Origin: Hydractinia symbiolongicarpus
Taxonomy: Eukaryota > Cnidaria > Hydrozoa > Anthoathecata > Hydractiniidae
DNA length: 64,000 nucleotides
Direction: 5' to 3'
Assembly (NCBI RefSeq): GCF_029227915.1
Contig: NC_079887.1
Span: forward strand, 23,185,650 to 23,249,649
Made by a program: the position numbers and the translations under genes. Below are positions 52,519 to 64,000 of the stretch, one piece after another; position 1 is the first letter of the stretch; each line of letters begins with the position of its first letter. The notes under the pieces were generated by a model that was not told the DNA's origin, searched no databases, and was given only the letters and a program-made list of their open reading frames with translations.

Positions 52519-55500
52519 CTAAATTCCATCAGATTCACCGCCTTTTCTAGGGTCACTCATCGCATATATATCATTGCCTTCTTTATATACGGCTTGTACG
52601 ACTGAAATACTTCCTTTCTTCTGGTACGTGTGACGAAGTTTCTTCAAATCGTCTAACAGTCTCATAGGCGGTGCGTATTTTGGGTTGTAAGTGATATAGT
52701 TGGGAACGCCTTGATGATGCAGTCTATAGGAGGAGACACACTCTCCCAAAGGCAGACCCAAATACAGTTTCTTTAGCAAGACCTATGAAGGAAAAGAAAA
52801 TATGAGCTCAGTCCGGATGTTTCTGAACTTTAAAAAAGATTTACTTTTAACAAGCGATTTTTTCAGAGTGGAAGTACCTATTATCTAAGCCTCAATGTAA
52901 GAACATAGCGTTCTTATAAAACAAAGGGAAGTGTACTAGTTGAGATAGCGGAGGACAGTAACTATAATCCAAGCCATACTTGATAAAACGTTTTTTAAAA
53001 GAGTGTCCTATAATTTTCTACGTGTTTCAAGTTCTTATTTCATGACAAAAATTATACGATTACATAGGAAATTTTCATAGCTTTTAGAAATACATTTATA
53101 CACTGTAACTTCGCAGTTGAAAAAATATAGCAGATTTGTATTCTTAAAATAGATAATAGGTGTTCCATGTATACTTTACACGAAAACAGTCCGTGTAAAG
53201 ACAACGGGTATTTTTAATAAAGGCTGCTAAAGTTGCAATTAGTGAAAATTGCTAATATTTTGAAAGAGTTAATTTTCGCGAATTTTGCAAACTAGCCCAA
53301 TAATTTTTGCGGGAAATAATTTTCGCGAATTTAAGATAAATTCGCGAAATTTGCAAATATAGTTTCCGCAAATATTAATTTTTCTTAAGACAAGTCTTCA
53401 TAATTTTTTCGCGCCTGTTATTTAATTTAGGAATTTTCCGTTAAATAACAACTATGTTATTTCAAATGTCGCAAAATTCTTAATTTTGTTTTTAGAAAAT
53501 GTTATATAACACTAGATGAGAGAAATTTTCGCAAGATGAACTTTCGCCAGTTTTCGAATTGCTCGTCCTTTAACATAAAGTCTTAGCAAATAAATATACT
53601 TCTGATTTTCGAGAAAAAATGACATCAGTGAAAACGAGGTAAAACGAAAAAAAAATTTAAACCTTTTAGTAGATAAACTTGCAAACTAGCAAAGGTTTCT
53701 CTCGCGAATGTTTCTCTCACTAATGTTTCTCTGATTGAAGTAGTTGTACGTAGTTGTGTTGAACCTCTGCAAAATCTCTTTAATAATAGCCTTATTTTGT
53801 CTATGTCCGCGAAAGCCGCGTCCCATAACGGAGACACGAAACTTTTACAATGCGCACCAATACCAAATGCGATATATTTTTGTCCACTTTGTTGCGACGG
53901 GTAAATTTAAAGGACGGCCGAGCCGGGCTAACGAAAATTTCCACGGGCTAACGCCTTCTCTATAATAAAAGCCGTCGTATGTCTCTGCGCAGACCCCCCG
54001 CTGAGTTAGAATATGATGTTACCGAAACACGAATATCAAATGCGATATATTTTTACCCGCTTTGTTGCGATGAGTAAATATAAAGGACGGGCGAACCCGT
54101 GGAGTTTTCCACGGGCAACTAGTTTCTTTAATAACAGCCGTATTCCGTCTGTCTGCGTGTCCGCGAAAGCCGCGCCCTGTTACGGAAACACATAATGCGA
54201 TATATAAAGGGCGGGCGACCCCGTGGATTTTTCCACAGGCTAACGACTTGTCTATATTATAACACCTGTATACGTCTATCTGTCACGCAAAATGGTAACC
54301 GCAGTAGTGAGAGACACGATATGCGGATTTATCAACTGGGCACCGACTAATATATTTCAATTACTTCAAGTTCACATGCAGACAAGGATACCCGAAATAG
54401 CGATAAGGGAAAATGGTTTTTTCATGGACGACTAGCTAAGGTTTCCATTTCTATAACTTCAAATAATGGAGTAACTTCAAAATATACGAAAAAACATTAA
54501 AGCAATGTTAAAATATTAACCAACCTGAGCAGTTCCGGAAATAATCCTTGATCCACCAGACGCACCTGCAATCATTTTAACATCTCCATTTTTATCTGTT
54601 ACAATGGAGGGTGACATGGAGGAGAGCGGACGTTTACGAGGTTCAATAAAGTTAGCTGGAGATGGAGGATAGCCATATAAGTTGCTTTTTCCAGGAGTGG
54701 AGAAATCATCCATTTCATTGTTGTATATGATTCCTGTGTCTAATGATCGGACGTACGAGCCAAACCTGGTATTGAAGTAAAGATGAAAAATAAAACTTAA
54801 ATTCGAGACCCCTGTACCGTAATCAGTCAGAACGCAGGAGTCAAAAATACCCAAGTGTAAATAACAAATTGAAATTACAAAAATGGAATTGGAAACACAA
54901 AACATACAATTCCTTTGCACACTTAATGAACACTTTACTACTGATAAAAAGTTCTGTCTACCGGCACAAAAGTTCTCACCCCCAATTAATAGTAGCAGTT
55001 GCAGCCACAGCATCTCCATTCTCTGCGAGAATGGACACGTGTGACGTACCAAAATCATTTTTTCCAAAATATCCTCCATAATAACTTAACGGGTGTGTTT
55101 GGTTCATCCAGATTTTCTCTCGTATTTTGGCGCCGATTTTTGGGTCTTTGACAAGATCGAGTACCTAAATAAAAAAATTAAAAAATGTCACTATTATAAG
55201 GCACAGTTTGGAACAGTGGAGAAGTAAAATTGTAAAGATTAAGTACAGATACAGATACAGGTACAGATCCTTTAAGCCCCACTTAGGTGATCAAGTTTAA
55301 AATGATGTCGTTTCTTTGTATCAGCATATCCCTTTATTCTGGTCTGTATTTTATCAATATATCTTCTTACCAACTTAGCAACACCTTGGTAACTATCTAC
55401 TAATTAACATACGGCTAATAAACATTCATATGAACAATACTCTTATATGGATGTCAGCCGTTTTCAAATTTTTTTTAAAAAAAATTACCCCCATGCCAAA

Positions 55501-58500
55501 ATTGCACTACCCTACGCAGTATAATTTTTAATTTTTCTTCCTCACAAGCTCCAATAAAAAAGACACAGTGTCCAACAAAAGTTATATTTATTTATTTATT
55601 TCCTTATTTAAAGTCAATTTTGCGTAATCAAAAAGGCTACTGGCACTTTATCCCTCTGTAAAAATAGGGTTAAGGCTATGTCATCGTAAAAACTGATGTA
55701 GAGGGAGCAGGCTGCATACACGCCATAATTTGAGAATACCAAAAGAAGTGAAGTAAACTTTACACATTATCAGTGCCTAACATGGGAACAACGTGCTTGA
55801 GATGTTGCGGGAGGTCGTAAATTTTTATATCTTCCCAGTTAACTCGTCTGTATTGCACAGTGGTTATTCTTAAATCGCTCAAGTTTACTCCATTCAAAAC
55901 GAAAAGTAAAAGAATTTTTTACCTCACTAATATTTTTTTCAGGTACAAAGTCTGGATCACCCAGCAGTCCTCTTTGAGCATACGCAAACTTCATTGACTC
56001 CACCAATTTATGATAGTATGCCAATTGATCTTTCTGCTTTGATAAGTCGTAATTTGAAAGATTATAGCCTATAATTTATCAGAGTATATATGCTTATACA
56101 CAAAGGATGGACGAAGTTACGAAATATTTACTTTTCGAAATTTCCCATCATAATACTTTTTTATGACAACATGCAACATCAAATAAACATATGACCAGAT
56201 TTGTACTTGCTGGAAAGATTACTCAAGATGTCAGCCATTTTTTCATCAATGTTAAGTTTTTTATTTTGTCTATTAAAGATATCTCAACAAAAAAACAATT
56301 TTTTTGCACAAGCTTAAGACAAAGAGCATCTAATGCCAATACCTTCCCTAGGATAACCACACAATGAAGAACCATGTATGTAATATGGAAGTCGAAATAA
56401 TGTTTAAAAAAATTTCTCAAGGGGTTATTAGGTCATATTGACCCTTGCAAATCGACTTTCAAAAATATAAAATCCCAAAGCCTTAGTGAAATAATAATAA
56501 CAGACAGTTCAAATTTAAAAAAACCCTACAATTTTACTAGATTGGGTTAAAAAACCAGCACATAAAATTGGCATACAAGGTTTGAATGTTTGCACCAGGT
56601 TCAATCATACACGTGAGCAATAAAAGCAATAGAAGCTTCACTGACCTGACATGATGTTAAGAATCATCGAGACAATAGGACCTCCACCTGGTGCACTCAT
56701 AGTGTTTAACACAAGGTCATTCGGCAATGGAAATTTTACAACTTCACGAATTACTACTGAATATTTTTTTAGGTCTTCTTCGGTGATTAAACCTGCAGAT
56801 ATAAAAAATAGTCTTAAGATAGCTAACACTATACAAAAATAAAAGTTTGAATAGGAAATTAAAAAAAGAAGTTCTCCCACCTTTTGCTTCAGTAACATCT
56901 GCAACAATTTTCTTTGCCAGGTCTCCTACATAGAAATCATTAGGTTTCATCTGAATCGTCCTCAGTGTTGACGCTAACCTCTTATTAACAAGCACATCTC
57001 CTTCACCTAGGAATGTCACATCATCTTTCTTTGTCAGCAGCTTTCTAAATTACACAAAATTGGAATGATTCTATAAAAAGATATTTATTACCACAGCGAT
57101 CTCTTTTTGTTACCGTACCATGCAAGGGCCTTAATTTCCTTATCATTTACCCTCAATCTCCTTGACCAGTGCAAGAAAAAAGGTAATCAGGTGCCATACA
57201 TTGGCATTTGAGAGCGTGTGATCGGGGGTTTTATAAGGCCAATGAACTTTGTGATTGGCAATGTGTTTACCTAAACCTTTTTGCACTTTCGTTATTGCTA
57301 ATACAATAATGAACGATTACCCAGGCTGTACCACAAAATATCGCACAAGGTCAAATGCTGATCGAGCTTGCAAGGTCTGTGCAATGACTGAAGGCGATAT
57401 TTTTAGTATAGCCTGGAGTATTGCCCACTTGCAAAATTCAGACAGTTAACAATATGAAATAGAAACTAGGCTCTCTGTAAAGCCTGTACTCCACTTGGCA
57501 ACCAAATCCAAATGTTACATAAAGATATGATTGTTTGTCATGTCATGGAAGTGGGATTTACGTTTGCGACATTTCCGTACTTAAAATGTCAAAATCGTTA
57601 ATTTAAATACAATACACTAGAAAGCTCTCAAAAAAGTAGATAAGAGTTTGAGGACAATATTTAAATTCTCAAAAACTCAATAATGGCACATTTAGAGTGC
57701 AAAAACCAATGAACTCATTAAAATTCTGTCATTTTTCTTGAAGTAAACGCTATATAATTATTAAAGACATACCCAATTTTTTCATTTATTTATTTTAGTA
57801 GTTTTTTAATGATTTTAAATTGTTGACTAATTTGATTACACGATACACAATGTTCTCATGTGCATACAATTAAATAGTGTGAATGGACATGAACGTAAAA
57901 TGTAAATAAATGAGGACTGAAAGTTATATGTATTTTTGAAGAGTTGTACGGTAGTGAGACATGGGCAGTGAAGCAGGAAGATCTTGACTGTTTAGAAAGG
58001 AATGATATGAGAATGGTTAGGTGGATGTGTAACGCCAGTCTGAGAGGCAGAAAGAGTTCAGATGAGCTATAAGAAGCAGGCTAAGTATCCGTAGAATTAA
58101 AGATGTTATCCAGATAGGAAGATTGAATTGGCTGGGGCACTTGGAAAGAGTGGAAGGGAATAATCGGGTAAGAAAGTGTAAAGACTTGATAGTTCCTGGG
58201 GCAAAGCCCAGAGGCAGATCAAGAAAGACTTGGCAGGAGGTTATAAGGACAGACTTAATACAGAGGAAGTTGAGTTTAGATCTAACACAGTCTAGATCAG
58301 ATTGGAAGAGGGTCATTAATATACCCCGTCCAACCCATGCTAGAATGGAAAACGGACGTTAAGCCGAGACTGATGATGATGATGATGATGATGAGTGCAA
58401 TTTCAGAATAATTTGAACACTCAAGAGGCCACTATTTGTAAACAAAACTCACAATCATATAGCATTGTAAATATCCCCTTTGCAAATCCATACAGCGAAA

Positions 58501-60811
58501 AATAAAAAATAAAGTCAGACATGAACTGATTGGTTTAAAGAAGTGACACAGGTTTAACTTTATAAATATTTAGCCAGCAATCAATTATATTGCTAGACAC
58601 ATGTTCTATAAAGCATGTTCTAAATAAAATACCAACAAATATGTATCTACTTGAACTAAAAGGAAACATTTTCCATTGTGCTGCATGTTGTGAATTATCC
58701 ACAATATCAATTCAACATGTTTGACATATAGGAGAAATGGTAGAAATAACGATTCTGATATTTCCAAAAATTGTGGGTGGTAAAAATTTTGTGCATACTT
58801 TTTTGTAAAAATCAGCTCAAGGTATTGTAAACTTACTTCAAATTATCAGAGAGATGTTCATTTTTGCTTGCAGATTTTATCGTTCCAGCCAACGCCTTGG
58901 AAATAATTATTCCTTCATCTGCAAGTTTGATGGCTGGTTCAACAAGTTCGGACCAGTTCAATTTGCCATGCTTTTTATGAACCTCAAGCAGACCTTTGAC
59001 CTGTCCTGGTACACCAATAGCAAGTCCACCTGAAAAGAAATTTTATGTTGAATACAACCACCTAACGAAAACAATGAAACAGACAAATAAATATAAAACA
59101 ACAGGTGCCTTGACAATTCATTTCTTTAGGAATCAAATTTAGACAAATGCGACGTTTGTTGATTTGTCTGTTTGACAAAAAAAGAAGTTAAGAACTTCCT
59201 ACTTTTTTGGATGACAAACTTAAATTTGAAACCAAATCGCTGTCAAAAACAAACCCCCACTTTGTGTCATTTGAGCAAGATCTTCAAAGAGGTGCTGGTG
59301 TGAAAATATGTGGCTTACATTGTGTAAGTCTTCAGCCATAAATAAGTATCTATGTTACTTTACCACGTGACTTGATAATGTAACATAATGTAATGATAAT
59401 GTAACATGTGAAAATGAATTGTTTTTTAACCACGTGTTTTTATTGATTATTGATATGTGGCTTACAGTTTCAAAAAAATATAGGGGCTTATTAGAGAGTA
59501 TACCTTTTAAAACATAGGCTTGTGTTTTGGCTGTTTGTTTTATGTGTGAAAATCTGGCTTCATTTCTATGTGGATTACAACATGAGCCAAATCTAAAAGC
59601 CTGTATTTTCCTGCTGAATTCTTTAAAATTCCAACTGAACAAAATTAAACAAAAAATGTGAACAAGTGTGGCTGGCAGAAGGTTGAAGGTGAGAACATGT
59701 GCTTTGCTTTAAAAAATTTCAGAGCATGAGAGGTGAATACCCACATTTTCATGATCAAGTTCAAGTGGGAATGGAATTTATTGTTGGGAAAACTGAAATG
59801 TAAATGAAAATGTGTTCATGTGATCTCTAGTGGCTTACAATTCTTAAATTTACCTATTAACTGCTAAATAGCACTGTTAGTGCATTTTAGTGGATAATAA
59901 ATGTAAAAAACTACAAGTGAAATATTGTGGCTGCTTTACATGGTTTAACACACTTATATATACTTCACAGATTATCTATTCACATGACTCTTTCCAGAAG
60001 GAAGTGACAAACTTCATAAAGTCACAAAATTTTTCATCCAGCCATAAAAATAGACATAGCGTTAGGGTTAGAGTTTTTATGTGTTTTGTTGATTTAAGAT
60101 ATCAAAAAACCCTTAGCAATAATTTTTGCTTTCATATTTCTCTAGAAGTATAGTTTAAACTCTGAACCTTTTTCTCTTAAAGTAAACTAGAATCCATTTA
60201 GAAGCGTGAAAACTATGAATAGCTTTTGCATAGCAAGCCCCATAAATACACATTATAACATTACTTAAAAATAAGATTCAAATGAACTTAATAACTTGAA
60301 TATTTCTAACTTCACCAGGAGCGGTATTTATATCTTTGTATGCCTCAATCTACTTATAGAGAAGACACAAAAAAATATATTTACCACGGACAGAGCTGTC
60401 ATTAATGAACATATCCTTAGTAGCTGCTAAGGGTGCAACCTCTCGATAATCAAATATAGTAAACTTTTTTAATGCTTTTTGATAGAACACCATAAAGCCG
60501 CCACCGCCAATACCACAAGATTGCAAGTTGACCACGCCCAGGCAGAATAAAGTGGCTACGGCGGCATCAGTGGCACTGCCATTCTTCTTTAACATATTTG
60601 CACCAACTTGTGAACAGATTTTAGCATCAGCTGCAACCGCTGCTTTCTTGTATTTCTGCGCCACAAACCCGCTGCTTGGTGAAACATCATTATCTTTATC
60701 TTTCTTTTTCGTAGCCACAACAATAATGACAATAATTACAATTAATAAAATTAGTCCAATAAGCGAAATGATCAGACATTTCTTCTTGGATGGTCTAAAT
60801 GAAACGTTCAT
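52519..60811 (-). CDS. gamma-glutamyltransferase (glutathione hydrolase) paralogue 2, complete
   Basis: Minus-strand exons: 60385-60811, 58837-59029, 56881-57044, 56646-56792, 55923-56068, 54980-55164, 54525-54765 and 52519-52782. The sum is 1767 bases, 588 residues plus stop, near the usual ~570 of animal GGT. The start is MNVSFRPSKKK, a short cytoplasmic tail before one transmembrane segment (LILLIVIIVIIVVA), so a type II membrane protein facing outside. Motifs: DYREVAP, SAPGGGP, DFGTSHVS with the catalytic threonine, [15 protein letters not shown] and ASGGSRII. Intron positions and phases equal those of paralogue 1, except that the start exon is fused here. The intron between exons 2 and 3 contains a LINE 3' fragment, and the one between exons 7 and 8 a Helitron-like tandem array. 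Activity is expected from the conserved residues. Confidence 0.94.
53775..54435 (+). mobile_element. head-to-tail array of about four Helitron-like units
   Basis: Units at about 53775-53956, 53957-54122, 54123-54250 and 54251-54435. Each begins TCTCTATAATA, TCTTTAATAA or TCTATATTATAA, and three carry near the end a GGGCGAACCCGTGG...CCACGGGC hairpin. The second ends CTAG then T. Middle parts share TGTCCGCGAAAGCCGCG and AATGCGATATAT blocks. The fourth unit contains the CACGCAAAATGGTAACC block of the other copies. It lies in the GGT2 intron between exons 7 and 8. Confidence 0.65.
57943..58394 (+). mobile_element. 3' fragment of the same RTE-like LINE in a GGT2 intron
   Basis: About 450 bp closely matching 33732-34175, with the same (GAT)n tail (58371-58394) and the codons RPTHARMENGR before the stop. 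Differences are scattered, including a frameshifting insertion near 58070. It lies antisense to GGT2. Confidence 0.9.
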
Positions 60812-61249
60812 TATTTAAAGTTACTTTAAATACTAAAGCAGCATGTAAAGGTTATTTTTGTTCAACATACATAAACCTATGGTTTTATTATTAAGTAAAG
60901 TATTTAGTTTCCCATGATTGCAGCTTAAATGTCCTTAGATGGCCAATTTCAAAAGGAGTGTGTTTGATTACTGAGTAATTTTAATGGCACGAACTACAAT
61001 TGTGGCAACCAAATATGCTATTTGAAAGTCATCATAATTTATTATTTTTAGCTTATATAACATCCATTTTCCATGCAATTATATGGTAAACATACATATG
61101 TTGGACTATTAATGGGGAACATTAATGACCTCTAATATTCCTGTCATTCTAGTAAACCCACCTTAATGATATGAGTTGAAAAAATAATCTTGTCTCTCTA
61201 ATAATCTAGCATGCGGGATTGCCATATATTTCTATTGAGTCTATACAAT
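60812..61249. other. upstream region of GGT paralogue 2
   Basis: It should contain the GGT2 promoter and 5' UTR. I see no defined signal or gene. Confidence 0.4.
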
Positions 61250-61633
61250 ACCGTCTTTCTCCAACTTTCACCACATATATTTCACCTCAATCAAAAACTC
61301 TGATGGTCAAAAGAGGAAGTTAAACCTTTCCCTACACAATAACTATTCTTCCAACATCCACCTCAACGAACCAACATAATAAGCCACTATCTCACCTTTC
61401 CAAGCACACTGAATGCCACTTTTCTGCAGTATCAGTGCACTTCTATATAACTGATGCTTTAAAAAACTGCCAAAAAATGAGTTACTATCAACCCTTTCTG
61501 CGAACTCAACAAGGCTACTTTCCAACTCCAAGATTACACTTTGCTTCAATACTACTAATCATGACTTTACACAGTACTGCATTCACTCTTAACCCTTTCT
61601 CTTGTACTCCTTTCTTCCGCTTCTCAAACTTTT
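61250..61633 (-). mobile_element. degenerate internal LINE fragment
   Basis: On the minus strand the text from 61633 downward follows the LINE at about 33229-33700: AGTTTGAGAAGCGGAAGAAAG, then AAAGTCATGATTAGTAGTATTG, then part of the zinc-finger region. There are many substitutions and a deletion. It is much older than the copies at 32065 and 57943. Confidence 0.75.
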
Positions 61634-61658
61634 GACCTATGACCTATGACCTATGCAG

Positions 61659-62100
61659 TGTTTGGTTTAGTCTTTGATACAGTCCTTCTTAGCGTTGTTG
61701 CATTTTATCTTTCAGCAGATTATACTCTTACTATGTAACATTGATGTTTTTACGTATTACATAGCCTTTACTTTTTTTATTAGCCTTTGTTTTCGTATTT
61801 ATCCAAACTTATACGGCACTGTTTATTTTCATTTACATGTTTGTAGTTTCTTGGTGGGTTATTGATGTTAAACTTGTCAAAAATGTGTATATCCTGTGTT
61901 ATGCCAAACCTTGGGTTTAACTACACTAAAAACAGATTGATAATGTATACACATGCCTTGCTAATTCATGTAATTGTTAACATCCTACTGTCTGACTCTA
62001 ACAATGCAGTTCATTTATGTTTATTATATGTTTGTATATTTATAGGTATTAATATATAGTGGTGGGTTTATCTATCTCTATTAACATTTACGAGTTTTCA
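61659..62100 (+). repeat. probable 5' LTR of the retrotransposon
   Basis: Starts TGTTTGG after a triple GACCTAT repeat and ends ...TTTTCA directly before the primer-binding site. It has TG...CA termini of the usual kind and is ~442 bp long. The 3' LTR is outside the window, so the start is inferred. Confidence 0.5.
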
Positions 62101-62112
62101 TGGTAGCAGACG
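62101..62112 (+). promoter_or_regulatory. primer-binding site for initiator tRNA-Met
   Basis: TGGTAGCAGA is complementary to the 3' end of an initiator methionine tRNA (...TCTGCTACCA). It follows the putative LTR end directly and lies 23 bases before the gag ATG. Confidence 0.7.
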
Positions 62113-62123
62113 GTAGTTAAACA

Positions 62124-64000
62124 ATGGCTAGTGGATTTTTAAACCCACCACGGTGGGATGAAGAAAACAAAGAGTTTTCATTATGGCTCCGAGAAGCCAA
62201 GGCATGGAAAGTTGCCACTTCTGGTGTAACTGGACTGAAAGATGTTCATGGTTTGCAATTAGCATTGCATCTTCCGGATGGAAGCGAAATACGTCGTCAA
62301 CTATTTGATACCCTTGATACAGAGAACATGACAGGTGATGACGGGTGGAAAAAGGTGATAGAATTGATAGAAACGTACTATAGTAAGGACGATAACACGT
62401 CAGCCTTTGACACGTGGAAAGACTTCCGTATATTATGTAGAAAAGAAGATCAAAGTATTGAACAATATATCATGTATTATGAGAAATATAAAGTCCGAAT
62501 GGAGCGCTTCGACATGAAACTTGGTGAACGTATTCATGGACTTAATTTACTGTGTGGTGCCAATCTTAATGATTCTGACCTTCGTCTAGCAATGAGAGAA
62601 GTTGATGGGGATCAACCAAATGAAATGTATAAACAAGCTAAAAAGGCGCTTAAGAAATATTTTGGCAGTGCTGCTGTCACAAGTACTCAGTCATCCAACA
62701 CCGCTGTAGCCTCAGTTCAACCTGCTGTCAAACAAGAGCCTTTTTTTGCCACACTAGATGAATACGAAACATACGTTGCATGGAGACAATACCGATCGAA
62801 AAATGGTAATTCATCAAATAAAAGTTATCGTGGACAAGGTCGTGGAAAATTGCAACATCGCAATCCCCTAAATGCTGACGGTAAACCTTTAACATGCCGT
62901 GTTTGCCGTTCAATTGCACATTTTGCTCGAGATTGCCCACATCGTTCTGAGAAACAACAAGGTTCGGAAGACAACCAACAGCATGATAGTTCTACAAACC
63001 GCTCCTGGGTTGCTTCTGTTAACTCTGATGTTATTGAATGCCAAGCATCTGATGCGTCTATGGCAGGTGGTGTTGCATTTAACTATATGATTCTCGATAC
63101 AGGTTGCCCACAGAATGTTGCCGGAGTAGTATGGACACAGTGTTTTCTTGATTCCATGAGTACTGATATGTACCAAAATGTCAAAAAGCTTCATGGTAAT
63201 AACAAATTTAAATTTGGTGGTGGACGTGTCATGAAATCTATGTATACCATTATAGCTCCTGTTTTGGTTGCTGGGGAAATCACTTCCTTAAAATTCGATG
63301 TTGTTGACACCGATCTTCCTCTTCTGCTTGGAAAGGAAACTATGAAAGCATGGAATCTGCTCATTTGTACAGGAAATGACACTGCTGAAGTTACAATAAA
63401 TCGTGTGAAGAAAAATGTTGAGCTCTTCACATCCCCTACTGGACACTGGTGTATAAATGTGCAGCCAGGTTTTCCTGTTGAAGTACTGGATGTTATGTTT
63501 TCTGTTAGTGAATTGTCCAAACATGACAAAGAACTTGCTGCTAAACGCTTGCATCGCCAATTTTGTCATCCTCCCTTTGAGTTCTTAAAGAAAGTCCTCA
63601 GTGTCCTGGATAAGCCTGACAAGGAATTTTTGGACATTCTGCATAAATATTCTCAGAATTGTCTAGTGTGTAAGCGATACAAACCGACCATTCCAAGGCC
63701 AGCTGTCGGAAACTTAATGGATCCAGATAAAATGAAATTTAATGAAATAGTTAGTATTGATTTGAAAGAAAGGAAGGGTAAATGGATAATTTACCTCATC
63801 GATATGGTTACTCGATACACACGTGCTGATTTCATACCATCTAAAGAAAAACGCATCGTTGTTGCAAAGATTATAGAACTTTGGTTGCCCATATTTGGAG
63901 CAGCTAAAAGTTTTCACATGGACAATGGAGGGGAATTCGCTAATGATGAAATGCGGGAACTTGGCAATCAATTTGGGATAAACATCAAGCACACCGCTGC
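62124..64000 (+). CDS. LTR retrotransposon gag-pol (PR-IN order), runs off the window
   Basis: An uninterrupted frame from the ATG at 62124 to the last base, at least 625 codons with no stop. Order: a gag region (about residues 1-250), a zinc knuckle C-x2-C-x4-H-x4-C at about 258-271, an aspartic protease with the DTGC active site at about 325-328 and LLLGKE later, then an integrase. The integrase has an H-x3/4-H and C-x2-C zinc domain from about 477, a catalytic aspartate at about 546 (IVSIDLK) and a second near 600 in HMDNGGEF. The final glutamate, reverse transcriptase and RNase H would lie beyond 64000. Integrase directly after protease is the Ty1/copia order (also seen in some rearranged gypsy groups). 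The intact frame suggests a young or recently active copy. Confidence 0.88.
   Translation, partial: MASGFLNPPRWDEENKEFSLWLREAKAWKVATSGVTGLKDVHGLQLALHLPDGSEIRRQLFDTLDTENMTGDDGWKKVIELIETYYSKDDNTSAFDTWKDFRILCRKEDQSIEQYIMYYEKYKVRMERFDMKLGERIHGLNLLCGANLNDSDLRLAMREVDGDQPNEMYKQAKKALKKYFGSAAVTSTQSSNTAVASVQPAVKQEPFFATLDEYETYVAWRQYRSKNGNSSNKSYRGQGRGKLQHRNPLNADGKPLTCRVCRSIAHFARDCPHRSEKQQGSEDNQQHDSSTNRSWVASVNSDVIECQASDASMAGGVAFNYMILDTGCPQNVAGVVWTQCFLDSMSTDMYQNVKKLHGNNKFKFGGGRVMKSMYTIIAPVLVAGEITSLKFDVVDTDLPLLLGKETMKAWNLLICTGNDTAEVTINRVKKNVELFTSPTGHWCINVQPGFPVEVLDVMFSVSELSKHDKELAAKRLHRQFCHPPFEFLKKVLSVLDKPDKEFLDILHKYSQNCLVCKRYKPTIPRPAVGNLMDPDKMKFNEIVSIDLKERKGKWIIYLIDMVTRYTRADFIPSKEKRIVVAKIIELWLPIFGAAKSFHMDNGGEFANDEMRELGNQFGINIKHTA

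Overview
This is a eukaryotic, AT-rich, animal-type window. It has spliced genes with short GT-AG introns, two membrane-anchored gamma-glutamyltransferase paralogues, an EMG1/NEP1 ribosome-assembly methyltransferase with a 9 kb first intron, and many eukaryotic mobile elements. The mix of elements (THAP/P-element, Polinton, piggyBac, RTE-like LINE with a PHD-type finger, Helitron-like short elements, tRNA-derived SINEs, PR-IN-ordered LTR retrotransposon) suggests an invertebrate. A cnidarian, perhaps a hydrozoan, is my best guess, but it is inference only.

Layout. 1-5.1 kb: a broken THAP/P-element-like transposase (+), split by a SINE, converges on an intact C2H2 zinc-finger ORF (-). A 42-bp inverted repeat, each arm itself a small hairpin, lies just past both stop codons. 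5.1-5.95 kb: Polinton DNA polymerase B fragment. 7.53-8.85 kb: a complete-ended but decayed piggyBac element between TTAA sites. 10.46-11.64 kb: an intronless MFS-like transporter gene. 11.6-19.6 kb: gene-poor, with a ~127-bp satellite at 16.7-17.7 kb. 19.6-26.7 kb: GGT paralogue 1 (+), with a ~700-bp TGTC/CGTC array in one intron. 26.7-30.6 kb: SINEs and a Helitron-like element. 30.6-42.0 kb: EMG1 (+). Its first intron holds a multi-exon DUF3987-like P-loop gene, interrupted near a splice acceptor by a 2.1 kb LINE, plus an ISXO2/Merlin-like fragment and Helitron-like repeats. 43.6-46.9 kb: a 1113-residue coiled-coil protein gene (-), intronless. 47.8-50.1 kb: a pseudogene of a P-loop NTPase, with a frameshift, a Helitron-like insertion and two in-frame stops. 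50.1-51.5 kb: SINEs and a MITE-like repeat. 52.5-60.8 kb: GGT paralogue 2 (-), complete, with 8 exons. 61.3-64 kb: a LINE remnant, then an LTR retrotransposon whose gag-pol frame is open to the window end.

How the genes relate. The two GGT genes share intron positions and phases. They lie in inverted orientation and are nearly identical in exon 5 and most of exon 7 while diverged elsewhere, which points to gene conversion. EMG1 is the only clear housekeeping gene, and its large first intron is a landing site for mobile DNA. I found no bacterial-type features (CRISPR, operons) and no credible functional tRNA or rRNA gene.

All exon boundaries were placed by eye from splice signals and protein-family knowledge. 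Element limits may be off by a few bases. No database search was possible.
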